Below are positions 24,201 through 33,955 of a DNA stretch of 64,000 nucleotides, in pieces. The notes beneath the pieces were generated by a model. That model did no database searches, was not told the DNA's origin, and saw only the letters and a list, made by a program, of their open reading frames with translations. The stretch is taken from NCBI RefSeq assembly GCF_039555335.1, contig NC_092646.1:28201780-28265779 (forward strand), read 5' to 3'. The DNA is from Amphiura filiformis (Eukaryota; Echinodermata; Ophiuroidea; Amphilepidida; Amphiuridae). How positions within the stretch are numbered: position 1 is the first letter of the stretch; every line of letters begins with the position of its first letter. Position numbers and translations under genes: made by a program.

Positions 24201-27200
24201 ATCAATATCAATTGTGGGGCTCTTTTCGATACGCCGTCAGCATGGCTAGGAATATATCCTAGGGGAGGGCACATCATCAAATATTTTGATGATCCCCCCA
24301 GTAATTGGAAATGGTGGATGGGTCTTTGGAAGCTGACGGCGTAGGCCTGCCGGTAAGGAGCTGCGAACATCAAGGGTCTTGGTTTAAATCGCCTGGAAAC
24401 CCAAGAAATGAGCTAGGAAAGAAGAATTTAGTGGTCTTTAAGAGCTGAAATTATCACCGAAATCAAGGGTCTCATAGCGCTCTGTTTTGGTAAAATTCAG
24501 GTGGTCTTTCGGAGCTGAGCAAACATACACGTCTCCAATGGTCATTTGCAACCCGTACATTAGGGTATAAATATAAATTCTAACCGGTCAGAAATTATCC
24601 GGAAAGTTGCTCACTATAAACATGATAAACACTAGCAGTAACGGATATGTACCGTACATCGATATCCTTCTCAACAGAATGATATTGGCGCGAGATATCT
24701 GCACTATAAACACACGAGGACAAACTGTGTGCTGCGTTAAAGGAGGTAGCTTGATGCGTGGGATGCGCACAAACCATTCAAAACTCTTCTCAGCCCCAAG
24801 AGCTATCAAAACTGAAGCTACATGTTCACACTCAGCTTGTTTATAGTGAATATACCACATTTTCCTTGGATATGTACCGATACTCTTGCTGTTTACAGTG
24901 AGACCATAGTCGATTGATATTCAGACGATAAATCTTTGGATACCGGGGTGGAAAATGATGAATATCTCCCGAAAATGATTTCGTATAAAGAAACCAGATG
25001 TGGTTCCTTGCACTTGAATATATATTTTGAACAGATATGATAGTCGTTAGTTTGCGCTTTGAGAGAGTAGCTTGCGTCTTGAGCTGAAAAAGTGACCAAA
25101 ATTCAAGATTTTAAATAGCGCAGCGTAGACCCTCGTGGAGGTAGTCTCGGGCCAGACTGTATGTGGCTATCACGAACATACAGGATCGACGAGTGTCAGA
25201 CCGACTGACACAAACTGGCTGTGTAGGAGACTATCGTAGAGGCAGTCTATAAACAGATGACAATGGCGACTGTATGCTCGCTGCCCGTACAGAGGTCAGT
25301 CACAGGCTAATGTCATTAGCCTTAGTCGGATGTCCTTCAGCCCACTATGCATTTAAAAACTATTAAACAGGTGGGAACACAATGGCCATGAGTGGCTGTG
25401 GATTCAACCTACCATGGCATTTTCTGCCATAAAGATATCGGGGCGATGACACTGTGTGTCGGTGAACATGTAGCTTCTGTTTTGATAACTCTTGGGGTGC
25501 GAATCGTTCCGAATGTCCTGCGCGCATCATACGCATCATGAAGAAGCTCCTACTTCCGGTAAAACCGCACACAATTTATACTGGTGTGTTTATAGTGGGA
25601 ATATCTCGCCACAATATCCTTCGGTTGAGGAGGATATCAATGTACCGTACATACATATACTGCTAGTGTTTATAGTGGGCAAGTATCCGGATAATCTCTA
25701 ACCGGGTAGAAATTGTACCGCAATGTACCGCACATCTGCTCCCACTATAAACTCGCTCACTGACGCTACCCGGGACGTTACCACGATTCGCTCATTGCAA
25801 TGGCGTTAAATAAACCTTAATCATGTTATTACACTCAGAACCCTAGTCAGCAGTTCTTTTGTTATGCATAGTCTCGCTAAAAGTCGATCGATACATGTTG
25901 AAATCAGGACAATTCAGATATACACCTTTCTGCTATGAAATTAATTTTCTCGGTCAAATATAAAGCATTATTTTTTTCTTTTTTAATGTCAGTTAAAAAC
26001 CTAGTCCTTGGATATACATTTTTTTTAAATCCTGGTGTTAAAATTAGGCATGAAATTGTATCATACAATATTTTAAACATTACTAACATCACAAATTTGC
26101 AACCAACCCAAATTATGAAAAAAATCACGACGGGCAGATTTTTTGCTATTTCTCCATTTACGATCGTGTCCAAAAGTGTCTCCTTTCGATATACCACGTC
26201 ACTTTTAATAACGAGGGAAGAAATTTTTTCATTTTCATTTTCCTGTAGTAGTTGAAGATAGGTAGAAACTTTTTTAATCAAAATTCCTGTGTTAAAAAGA
26301 CCTTTTGAAAGTGTCCTGAGCAGATGCACCCAAAGTTCGGTGGAGTAGAACAGTGCCTAATTAGCATAAATCCAAAGTTTTCGCTTATATGCCGGGGTCA
26401 AATTTCAAAGTTGGTCAAATAGTTTTAATAGAACCATAAACCAATAATTACCAAGAACGAATTTTAAATATATAAGCTAAATCAGAATTTAGCAATTTTA
26501 CCCAAAAGTTTTTCAAAATTTAGACATGTTTGTTGATATTTTTGTATATCGGTACTGTCATGAGCAGAGCAATTTGCTGGTCTCACTAAATGACCCCTTT
26601 TGGCGTCAAATCTCTCACCGAAAGACCTAGATTTGAGTCATTGTCACCCACCCCGCCACCTAGTTACTTCGAAAGTCGAGTGCAGCCCCCACCCCCTCTG
26701 GTAAATGTATAAATGTGACCGGACACGACGAATTAGCCGTAAAGTCGGCCCTGTCAATAATTTTGTTTCATTCCGTGTTTAGAAAATATATATCATAAGC
26801 TTTAAAATGACATATCATTTGACTTCAAACGATATCCAGAAGCGGGGATATGGTGTGTTGAACTCTGCTCCTTCAATAAAAATGGTACCTTTTTTCCGTT
26901 CTATACATGTGTCTCTTTTTCCACATTGCTGGTAATTATATCAAACAGTCATAATTGGTGGTCATTTCAAATCATCCCCAATGTCCTCTCATTGTTAATT
27001 GTTGGTTATACATACCTAGACAAAACACAATGCTTTGTAACTCACCACTTGAACATTATTTAGCCAAAGCAAACAAAGACTAGAGTTATTTAAGAATTCT
27101 ATAGAAATAGGTAGAAGCTTATTATCCTCTTCAGCAATATGATTATTGATTGGTGTTTAAACGGTGTTCAAATGAGATACTTGTCGAACCAAATTGAGGT

Positions 27201-30200
27201 ACCTATGAATACGACCTTCACACACACTGTAACTCGGAATACAATTTGCCGACTTTACATTCGTAGTGTACGGCCACAAATACCCAAATGATACATAAAT
27301 AAAACTCTTTGTAACACGTTATTCTTACCTATGTTGGTAGACACAAAGGTGGTATAGGTGCCTCCGGATCCTTGTGATAGATCGTATTTATATACTCGTT
27401 TATACGTGAGATCCGGGAAGTAAAGAGAACCACCCTCGACGACCAATGACATAATATCGTTGTTATGTGTAAACAATGCGGTGAAAGCAAGAGTACTCGC
27501 GGGTGCCGTGTAAAATGTACTACTCTTTGGTGAGGTGTTCTTCATACAAACGAGATACACTGTTATAAAAGCAAGAAAATGGACGGAAAGATGTAACAAA
27601 CTGATTACATTAGGTGGTAACAGAGGGATTTTCTGCTTCATTTCTTGGAATTAAAATATATAACTACTGGGTCATTGCTGGGGAGCGGTCGTTTTCTTCG
27701 GAAGGGACGGAGGTCCATAAAATAAGGACAGTACCAGGCTATTAATGAAAGACAGAGATAAAAAGACTAAATCGCGTCTGACGTGAGGGCAAAGGCGCGC
27801 CGTGATTGGTTGCCCACCTGCGCAGTACGGCATTTTCTGTCTAGTTGTCAGAATTTCAGACGCAAACTAGTCTCTTTTTGTCTCTATGTCTTTCATTATA
27901 TCATTTTTATGACTCCCTGTCTGAGAGGTGCCCATTTTTATGACTCGCTGATGTTAGTTTATTTTCATGACCAGCCTTTTTACAATACACACACACACAA
28001 ATGCACACCCAGCCTATTAAATGATCCGGACATAAGCCTTAGCCCGTTAGATAATTGAATAGTCGCCCTCTTGTGATCATATGCTGTACAATGTCTTGCA
28101 TTGAGATGTGCAGTATTTTCATGAACGCATGAATGAACGGGTAAACGGACGCAAGGGACGCGGCGTATGGTACATACTAATCCTAATGTGCGCCAATGAA
28201 TAATCAAGAAATTCTAATGCACCAAATTTAATATACAAAAATATTCGCCGTCTAAGTTATGTAATAATCGGATTAACTACACTACCATAGCAATAGATGA
28301 ATACAATTTTTGAATAGATCGCCTTGCACTACAAGCAGGTTGCACTCATCACCTGTGTATGTATTCAATCATAGATTGAATACAATCAGGGATCGATACA
28401 AAGGGATAGGCATCCTAGTATTACATAACAAACCGGAAGATGTAGTCTAAGTCTAGACAATAGGCGGAAGAGCGGCCATTTGTCTTCTACATGATTTTAT
28501 TCACGTGTCCTTATACTTTAGTACACAAATATATAAGTTAACAGGTTTACAATTTTAAAATTATATTTTGTGTATACAATATATTCTGTAGTAAAGCGAT
28601 CAAATGACGGTGATTGTTCAGGTATTATATGCTTGATAGAATTAAATTGTCTGACCAGTTAGTATTCTCCTCCGCCGTCAGTGTGATTCCAGTCACTCCA
28701 CGTACCGTGTTGCGAAGGTGGAGGAGACTAAAGCTGTATTGACGAACACGCATGCGTTAAAAATGATGTAGCCTTAGTCGAACAATAGCGTGACGTAGTT
28801 CCCGGCATTGTTCCTATGCACTTTCACCCTCCTGATACAATACCGCTCTTTTCAAAGATACTAATCTTATAGGTGCGAGTGCTTAGTATTTTTTGACATC
28901 TATGGTTCAATGCATAGGTACCGCGTGAACGTTGTAGTGCAGGGCGATCCTGTTAATAATGAGAATGGATTTGGGGGGGGGGGAAATATGAAGACGAAGC
29001 CAGATAAGCTCAAAGAGCTTAGGGCTGGACCCCGATGGGGATAATAAAATAACAATACAGAACCGTACAGGACGAAGACATGATATACATACCCCAGGGG
29101 GGCACTCAACTTATATTTTGGTAGGGGTGTGCGGCGCGGATCGCCGAACTATGGGAACTAAGAACTGATTTGCGTGCAAAATAAGGGCTTGATGAACTGA
29201 AATTTCAACATTTTTGTGGAGGTCTGTGACCAAATTATAGGCTTTAGTACGGTGTACCATGAGGGACATGTAAACTTAAAATAATTTTTGAAACTTAGAA
29301 TAATTTTTACGAACTCAAATAATTTTTTACAAACTCAAATAATTTTTTACAAACTCAAATAATTTTTTACCAACTCAAATCATTTTTTACAAACTCAAAT
29401 AATTTTTGCAAACGTAAATTAATATTTGCAAACTTAAGATAATTTTTTACAAACTCAAAGAATTTTTGAATTCAAAATGAATAAAATTTTAAAATTGTTC
29501 AAAATTGAGCTAAAGAGCTACATTTTCAGAGTTTTAGGCTCAATGAACTGGAGCATGAAGCAAATGTGTGTCTCCCGGAGAGCCTGAAAAAGGGACCATT
29601 GACCGCCGCACATACCCGTATCATCTTTACATGTGAGTGACACCCCGCGGATACATGCCCTGTGAACATTTGGAAATTTCCACACAGTATTGTACTCATC
29701 TACACATGGCAGCTACACATGGCAGCTATTGCACTTACCCACTTCTGGCACTGAGCAGTCGATAATTATATGCATGTAAATATTAAGAAAAAAAATACGC
29801 AAGGGCATACCCAGTATAGAGGGCGGCATAAAAAGAGAAACACTCTCAGCAATATTGACATTTTCTGCTTAAGGTCAAATTTTGCACTCTGATTGTTTAA
29901 TTGAAGTTATTGAACTATGTCATTGGGATGAATTGGGATAAATCGGGCAAATTAAAAATCAACCTCATGTACCCATGGGAAAATACACTATGATCCACAA
30001 CATGCTCATCTATCAGGGCACAGTTATTTAACCCCAATACATTTGTACATTCATTCAATGACCTATGAAAATTTGGGTACAAAAATTCATACTCTGCAAC
30101 TTGAGGTCAAAGTTTGCACTATGATTGTTTGATTGAGGTTATTAAACTATGCCATTGGGATAAGGCCATTGTGGTTCATAGTGATTCATTACTCACCATC

Positions 30201-30263
30201 TTGTGCGTATCCGCTACCCACACATGCCAAGGTAAAGATTGCTAAGATCTGCAAAAGCCCCAT
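16532..30263 (-). CDS. Secreted propeller-like protein with C-terminal Methyltransf_FA-like domain (7 coding exons)
   Basis: Joining seven minus-strand exons (30263-30197, 27559-27329, 24017-23849, 21376-21237, 19932-19654, 18358-18152, 16809-16532) gives 1371 nt, a continuous 456-residue frame from ATG to TAA. Every junction is GT-AG and every phase matches (1,1,2,1,1,1). Residues 1-20 are a signal peptide (hydrophobic 'LLQILAIFTLACVG', likely cleavage after 'GYA'), so the protein should be secreted. Residues 23-296 have recurring short strands and aromatic turns ('GGSLYFPDL', 'GAGKLYIFDHAG', 'ENAIYYGW', 'KDLLFTDGFKGLFKL') consistent with a beta-propeller, an inference. Residues ~297-456 resemble the Methyltransf_FA family ('ILSATEYRDYTVSF', 'DVKYIGVAAG', 'DWKFC'). 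That family is named for crustacean farnesoic acid O-methyltransferase, but enzyme activity is doubtful. Exact function unknown. Confidence 0.85.
16810..18151 (-). other. Intron 6 (last intron)
   Basis: 1342 bp between exons 6 and 7, GT-AG. Apart from a C-rich run at 17663-17681 ('cccccccacacacacacccac') and AT-rich sequence, no mobile element boundary is recognised. Confidence 0.75.
18152..18358 (-). CDS. Exon 6: linker and first half of the FA-like domain
   Basis: The acceptor 'attatttttccag' ends at 18359 and the donor is GTAAGC. It encodes 'GPCEMLHTPSYTHTGRV', 'FPFAEVPAGTTSVTISIKGT' and 'AYLILSPTNTPVDDA'. The 'SVTISIKGTAYAYLILSP' strand resembles the start of Methyltransf_FA-like domains. 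Confidence 0.85.
18402..18500. mobile_element. Fragment of the 'gctattccagttgaaatcc' MITE in intron 5
   Basis: 'gggctattccagttgaaatc' followed by 'tttcaaatggaatgagc'. The right terminus is missing. It lies 44 bp upstream (in transcription) of exon 6. Confidence 0.7.
18601..18938. mobile_element. ~340-bp MITE with nested hairpin, intron 5
   Basis: The outer arms 'gactatctaattgagacttg' and 'aagtctcagttagatag' are complementary. An inner hairpin pairs 'gctcagtgccagaagtgg' with 'ccacttctggcactgggc'. The inner arm recurs at 29700-29770. Confidence 0.75.
19654..19932 (-). CDS. Exon 5: propeller-like segment
   Basis: The acceptor 'gttcacaaatag' ends at 19933 and the donor is GTATGT. It encodes 93 residues from 'ENAIYYGWTPEGEYGTTAVI' to 'DDCDKFFWQVQALK'. 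Repeated aromatic and glycine turns are as expected of propeller blades. Confidence 0.85.
19940..21230 (-). other. Intron 4 with a TTAA MITE (20693-20975) and an (AAAT)n tract
   Basis: TTAA at 20689-20692 and 20976-20979 flanks 'aggcattc' and 'gaatgcct' ends of a 283-bp non-coding element. The rest is AT-rich. 21147-21232 is about 20 copies of AAAT. Confidence 0.7.
21147..21232. repeat. (AAAT)n microsatellite at a splice donor
   Basis: About 20 uninterrupted tetranucleotide units. On the transcribed minus strand the exon 4 donor GTAAAT is followed immediately by the (ATTT)n run. Confidence 0.95.
21237..21376 (-). CDS. Exon 4: propeller-like segment
   Basis: The acceptor 'ttccacatttag' ends at 21377 and the donor GTAAAT starts at 21236. 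It encodes 'DIYVTVRHWTDAQTIQRIHM' through 'TYGIVFDES'. Incoming phase 2 fits exon 3 exactly. The donor runs straight into an (AAAT)n tract. Confidence 0.85.
21419..21510. mobile_element. Terminal fragment of the 'cccagcaaacac' MITE, intron 3
   Basis: 'acccagcaaacacaaaaaat' at 21418, then 'cgacatcattc' and 'aaacgtttaaatgtcgggtt', all present at the right end of the element at 59962-60658 in inverted order. Only one end is present. Confidence 0.7.
21511..22915. other. Intron 3, repeat-poor part
   Basis: Contains a G run near 21729-21739, short 'tgctcat(t/a)' repeats at 22555-22670, a 'atcgat' rich block at 22690-22790 and a decayed relative of the 12280-12776 MITE around 22240-22380. No exon seen. 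Confidence 0.5.
22916..23826. mobile_element. 911-bp fold-back element with ~200-bp arms, intron 3
   Basis: The left arm (22916-23125: 'aaactcttcaaaataagttt', 'tatcagaaatatttgaaatc', 'taacttattccatgg') is matched inverted by the right arm (23625-23826). A (CATT)n microsatellite lies between them. No ORF outside the simple repeat. Confidence 0.8.
23413..23605. repeat. (ATTC)n microsatellite with a short (ATTT)n block
   Basis: About 45 near-perfect ATTC units, with an ATTT block near 23488-23510. The 'HSFI' repeat ORFs here are artefacts. Confidence 0.95.
23849..24017 (-). CDS. Exon 3: propeller-like segment
   Basis: The acceptor 'ttgatcaatag' ends at 24018 and the donor is GTAAGG. It encodes 'GYSHVIGSDGAGKLYIFDHA' through 'GQVHAPNINGQ'. 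It enters in phase 1 and leaves in phase 2. It lies 23 bp from a long inverted-repeat element in the downstream intron. Confidence 0.85.
24535..25745. mobile_element. ~1.2 kb fold-back element, intron 2
   Basis: 24560-24860 and 25370-25735 are long inverted arms: 'cggatatgtaccgtacat', 'tgcactataaacacacgagg' and 'gaagctacatgttcac' each reappear complemented. A GC-richer spacer (25120-25330) with short inverted 'gtcagaccgactgacac' separates them. No coding frame. Confidence 0.75.
25832..26335. mobile_element. Copy D of the 'gctaaaagtcgatcgatac' fold-back family, intron 2
   Basis: Shares 'cactcagaac', 'gctaaaagtcgatcgatac', 'ctatgaaattaattttctcg' and 'aaatcctggtgttaaaatta' with the arms at 31021-31331 and 32165-32380. 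The right arm is shortened. Open frames on both strands are repeat-derived. Confidence 0.7.
26336..27328. other. Intron 2, unassigned part
   Basis: AT-rich with one 'ctaattagcataaatcc' relic (26357) related to the 3852 tandem repeat. No exon recognised. Confidence 0.45.
27329..27559 (-). CDS. Exon 2: first propeller-like segment
   Basis: The acceptor 'ttataacag' precedes 27559 and the donor GTAAGA follows 27329. It encodes 77 codons' worth, including 'VYLVCMKNTSP', 'DIMSLVVEGGSLYFPDL' and 'KRVYKYDLSQGSGG'. Phase 1 at both ends. The open frame continues upstream into the intron, which makes the ORF look longer than the exon. Confidence 0.85.
27743..27898. mobile_element. 156-bp MITE, 'taatgaaagacagagat' family, intron 1
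   Basis: The ends 'taatgaaagacagagataaa' and 'tttgtctctatgtctttcatta' are complementary, with inner pairs 'atcgcgtctgac' / 'tcagacgc'. It is a short deletion derivative of the family at 9760 and 16123. Confidence 0.75.
28240..28935. mobile_element. Split, diverged copy of the 'gctggcgaagt' MITE, intron 1
   Basis: 28255-28385 matches the left half of 30414-30704 ('aatcggattaactac', 'caagcaggttgcactcatca'). 28845-28935 matches the right half ('tttcaaagatactaatctta', 'aggtaccgcgtgaacg'). About 440 bp of unassigned sequence separates them. Confidence 0.65.
29096..29643. mobile_element. ~550-bp MITE containing a 22-bp minisatellite, intron 1
   Basis: The ends 'ggggcactcaacttatattt' and 'catgtgagtgacacccc' are diverged complements, with inner 'gtgtgcggcg' / 'cgccgcacat'. 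29279-29475 has about nine units of 'caaataattttttacaaact'. Confidence 0.65.
29865..30175. repeat. Direct repeat pair of the 'gaggtcaaa(t/g)tttgcact' family, intron 1
   Basis: 29873-29930 and 30107-30165 are near-identical direct copies 234 bp apart. The second copy ends about 30 bp from the exon 1 donor. The family is also at 14590 and 41505. Confidence 0.65.
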
Positions 30264-30316
30264 AATGAAGCTTAAAAGCACATGTGCTATTCTGAATTCG
30301 CCGATGTCAAGTTATT
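30197..30316 (-). CDS. Exon 1: start codon and signal peptide
   Basis: The ATG is at 30263-30261. It encodes 22 residues beginning MGLLQILAIF and ending GSGYAQD plus one base, then the donor GTGAGT (30196-30191). Upstream, 'ctctttttttccag' on the minus strand ends at 30317, a strong acceptor. The 5' UTR part of this exon probably starts at 30316 and an upstream non-coding exon exists; the latter was not located. Confidence 0.8.
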
Positions 30317-30413
30317 CTGGAAAAAAAGAGTATCAGTTATTCAAATATGAAATAACCACATAATAACGTCACCAAAAATGTAAAATTTATATTAAATAAT
30401 CTATATGCTGGCG

Positions 30414-30704
30414 AAGTTAATTAATCGGATTAATTACCATAGCAATAGGTGAAAACAATTTTGAGCATATCGCGATGCACTACAAGCAGGTTACACTCAT
30501 CACCTGTGTATGTCTGCAATCATAGATTGAATACAATACTGGTCTTTTCAAAGATACCAATCTTACAGGTGCAAGTGATCAGCATGATATGGTTCAATGC
30601 AGAGGTACCGCGTGAACGTATCAGTGCAGCGCGGTATATTCAAAAATTGTTTTCACCTATTGCTATGGTAGTTAATCCGATTATTACGTAACTTCGCCAG
30701 CGTA
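30414..30704. mobile_element. ~290-bp MITE ('tacgctggcgaagt' TIR), copy 1
   Basis: The ends 'atgctggcgaagtta' and 'taacttcgccagcgta' are complementary. Arms of ~80 bp carry 'aatcggattaattaccatag'. Other copies are at 33334-33602, 33658-33955 and, split, 28240-28935. It lies just upstream of the first coding exon of the host gene. Confidence 0.85.
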
Positions 30705-31020
30705 TTTAGAGGCTGTGTAATAATGAGCCCGGGGGAACTTTCCAAATGACCTGAATACCCGTGGGGGTACTCGCGTATGCAAGGTATACGGGAATACGCC
30801 GCTCTAATGGGTCGCTTTTTTCCAAGAAAACCCTAAAAATGGGTCCCGATTTGAGACAAAAAAACTCTAAACATGGATCCCGATTTGAGAAAAATTTAAC
30901 ACTTGCACTTCTTAGAAAGAATAAATGAGATCATGGCAGCAATGTTATATGCAGTGTTATCAGTACCATCTTGCCTAACAGAAAAACTTAACTTGGGTTT
31001 CTTTACTAGTTCGGGCTCAA
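30705..31020. repeat. Dispersed repeat pieces
   Basis: 30905-31020 matches 40637-40750 ('atgttatatgcagt', 'ctaacagaaaa'). 30760-30900 has three 'gggtc(c/g)' containing short repeats ('gggtcccgatttgag', 'ggatcccgatttgag'). Confidence 0.55.
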
Positions 31021-31681
31021 ACGCTATGCACTCAGAACTTTAGTCAGCAGCTTCTATTGTTATGCATAGTCGCGCTAAAAGTCGATTGATACATGTTGAA
31101 ATCAGCACAATTCAGAGATGCACCTTTTTGCTATAAAATTATTTTGTCGGTCAAATATAAAGGATTTTTTTTTCATTCAGAAATGTCTGTTAAAAACATA
31201 GGGCTTTTAGTGTAAGAGTTTTGATTTTTATAGGCCTTAACTTCGCCCGCGAGCTTTTGTCGGATTTTTTTAGCGTTTCAAACTAATATAGTTTGCTAAA
31301 GAAAGATATTTCCCACCTCTGTAAGACACATGTGAGTGCGCATGCGCGAGTGATCAGTCCCATCTTCAGATCGCTCTGATTTTCTGGGTGTAAATTCCAC
31401 CTTTTTCACCCATATTGTTATTCCATCTACAAACTAAGTGTTTCATTATATATTTTGAATCATCTTTGGCGTGATTGTACTTTTCCATCGTGACTTGATC
31501 CCGATTATTTTGGGTTCTTCATCAACTGTTGACCACTCCCTTTGTTTACCCAAGCAACCATCAATCCATCATGGCGGCCTACATGAATTCGATGATGTGC
31601 TAGTTACGGCGACTCGTCGGGCGTGAGGTCAAGTATTGCTGGGTTGGATTTGGTGACCTGTATGTATGACTCTTGTTCAAA

Positions 31682-32155
31682 ATGTCGAACTTCATTACTG
31701 TGAGTACTCTCATATTATTTACTACCATAATCCTGACTGTGGACAGCTTCAGAAATAAGATAGATACTAGCTACCATGACGAAGCTTGCATTGATTACAT
31801 CATGTGTACCAACTCTACGATGATGAGCTCATCACCGTGCTTGTTTGATCTATGGCATGCGAGTTGCGGTTCGACTATGTTTGCTAATATCAAAGTGAAT
31901 TTTGCCTACAAATATCTCCCGGCAGTACCCTCGGTGCTACGTAAGAGTTACAAACTGCTATTTCCATGTAACCTAAAATTTGATGGCAATAACTGTAAAC
32001 TGTTTCTTGTGTATTATTGCATTATGATCATCTCCCAATCTGGAGACACTGAAGTTAATCCAGGACCAAGCACACACGGCAGCCTTGGAGACTCAAGTGA
32101 AAGTCCTTTATTTCCATGTCAAATATGCCATCACAGTCTGCCGCCTGGACAACCA
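31682..32155 (+). pseudogene. Retrotransposon R ORF, 5' part: hydrophobic N-terminus, 2A-like motif, start of PHD finger
   Basis: ATG at 31682. Residues 4-21 ('FITVSTLILFTTIILTVD') are hydrophobic and signal-like. A second hydrophobic run ('LFLVYYCIMIIS') precedes 'SGDTEVNPGP', a 2A-like ribosome-skipping motif. The frame continues to 'PCQICHHSLPPGQP', the first zinc ligand pair of a PHD finger, where insert B interrupts it (an accidental stop follows at 32162). In sea urchin elements, 2A-like motifs at this place release the N-terminal piece from the rest of the polyprotein; whether this copy worked is untested. Confidence 0.8.
32042..32068 (+). other. 2A-like ribosome-skipping motif
   Basis: Codes for G-D-T-E-V-N-P-G-P. 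It matches D-x-E-x-N-P-G-P, with Thr where the usual consensus has Val or Ile. Skipping would occur between the last Gly and Pro. Confidence 0.8.
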
Positions 32156-32562
32156 ATTCTTTAGAAATGCTTAGTCGCGCTAAAAGTCGATCGATACATG
32201 TAAAAATCAGCACAATTCAGAGATACACCTTTTTGCTATGAAATTAATTTTCTCGGTCAAATATAAAGCAATATTTTTTTTTTTCTTCAGTAATGTCAGT
32301 TAAAAACTTGGTGCTTGAATATGCATTTTTTTTTAAATCCTGGTGTTAAAATTAAGCATCAAATTGTGTCTTTTAGTGTGATACCGTAAAACCCCGTCTA
32401 CAAGGATATACCTAAGAAACGCCCTCAATAAAATTGGTTGCTTGTTGTATTTGGAGTTTGAGCAAATATATACTGGCACTGGGTGGCTATGCATTCCATC
32501 TAAGTATGTTGTAACACCAATCAATTGTATTGACATAATAACGACTGTTTCGTATATCAGGA

Positions 32563-32645
32563 TCGTATAGCTCAATTGATAGAGCGTCAGTCTTTGGAAC
32601 TGAAGACATGCTGAAGAGAGCATGGTCCGGGCACCGGTTCCGTTT
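32563..32645 (+). repeat. tRNA-like sequence in left arm of C
   Basis: Box A-like 'tagctcaattgatagagcg', a 5-bp stem with loop 'tcagtctttggaactga', and a weak box B 'ccggttccg'. The variable region is long. If read as tRNA the anticodon would be TTG, but the acceptor stem does not close. It points inward from the element end. Confidence 0.6.
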
Positions 32646-33333
32646 TTTCATTCTCGTTTAATTTTAACTTTTTGACATGTTCTTTTTATCTTTCTTCAAA
32701 TCTACCTTTCTACTTTTAATTTTAGGTGCGTTTTTTTTGTTTTTTACTTTCTACTTTTAATTTTAGGTGCGTTTTTTTTTATAGTTTTTTTATAGTTTTT
32801 TAGTAATTTTGTGGTTTTATAGAAACTAGTAAAAGCATTTATTCTAAATAATAGCGAAACCCACGGTTAGACAGATGTGTTGTAACTACTTGTCTGTCCT
32901 CGTCTTTGCAATAAAAACCTATGTTGCACCTTTGTGCCATCCCAATTCTTGAGGTAGGGTGCGTTTTTGGCTTAAGCACGATTTTGTTTCTACTTGAAAT
33001 GAAATCAAAATAAATATTGTTCTGTTGCCACAATTGCAGTTTTTTCAATAAAAAAAAATAGATGAGGAATAATAATTATTCCATATTTGAATCTATTGTC
33101 CCATCAAGAATAGAGTGTCTTCAAAAACTTCAATCAATTCATCTGACAAAGGAAACTATTCTGGTCATTCAATTTTGTTTCGCTTGCACCTGTTATATCA
33201 CATGCGTTGGTAGAGAAGGCACACTTCTCTTGTCTTCACCGAAGTAGTGATGTAAACACTAACATGATTAATTACCATAGCTAGCAATGGACATACACTA
33301 TTTTTTGTTCCACTTGAACCCATACTATAGGCT

Positions 33334-33602
33334 ATTCGCTGTCGGTGTGACGTAATTAATCGGATTAACTACCATAGCAATTGATGAATACAATTTCGAA
33401 TATATAGCCCTGCACTTCATCGTTCACGTGGCACCTATGCATTAAACCATAGTTGTCAAAGAAATGCTAATCACTCGCCATGTAAGATTAGTATTTATGA
33501 AAAGAGTGGTATTCAATCTATGTTTGGTGACATACGCGGGTGATTAGTGCAATCTGCTTGATGGTAGTTATTGCGATTATTACGTCACTTCGACAGCGAA
33601 TT
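33334..33602. mobile_element. 'gctggcgaagt' MITE, diverged copy 2 (inside C)
   Basis: The ends 'tattcgctgtcgg' and 'cgacagcgaat' differ from the family but are complementary to each other, suggesting paired change or a subfamily. The interior keeps 'aatcggattaactaccatag'. Confidence 0.75.
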
Positions 33603-33609
33603 GTAGTAT

Positions 33610-33657
33610 AGACGAATCCAACAAGCCAAGTGATGGTCAGAATTTATTCGGCCATTA
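33610..33657 (+). mobile_element. Fragment of the 'tagacgaatccaac' MITE
   Basis: 'tagacgaatccaacaagcca' matches 14981-15020, cut off by the next MITE at 33658. Confidence 0.7.
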
Positions 33658-33955
33658 TACGCTGGTGAAGTTGCGTAATTAATCGGATTAATTACCATAG
33701 CAATATGTGAAAACAATTTTGAACATATCGCGCTGCGCTACAAGCAGGTTACACTCATCACCTGTACTGTGTATGTCTGCAATCATAGATTGAATACAAT
33801 ACTGGTCTTTTCAAAGATCTTACAGGTGCAGCATGATATGGTTCAATGAAGAGGTACCGCCTGAACGTATCAGTGTATAACGCGGTATATTCAAAAATTG
33901 TTTTCACCTATTGCTATGGTAGTTAATCCGATTATTACGTAACTTCGCCAGCGTA
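33658..33955. mobile_element. 'tacgctggcgaagt' MITE, copy 3 (inside C)
   Basis: The ends 'tacgctggtgaagttgcg' and 'aacttcgccagcgta' are complementary. The body is close to 30414-30704 ('tgatatggttcaatg', 'acgcggtatattcaaaaatt'). Confidence 0.85.

Noticed and set aside
25904..26329. Overlapping open frames on both strands of about 100-140 residues
   Set aside because: They lie in a copy of the fold-back family and the frame is not kept in the other copies at 31021 and 32165.
27560..27641. Extension of exon 2 upstream to an ATG at 27641
   Set aside because: A good acceptor ('ttataacag') lies at 27560 and joining there to the signal-peptide exon keeps phase, so the upstream frame is intronic.
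31673..31681. Start of the retrotransposon ORF at 31673
   Set aside because: That position is TTG; the first ATG in frame is at 31682 and fits an animal start better.
32563..32645. A functional tRNA gene (apparent TTG anticodon)
   Set aside because: The acceptor stem does not close, box B is weak, and it lies inside a transposon arm with a mirror copy.
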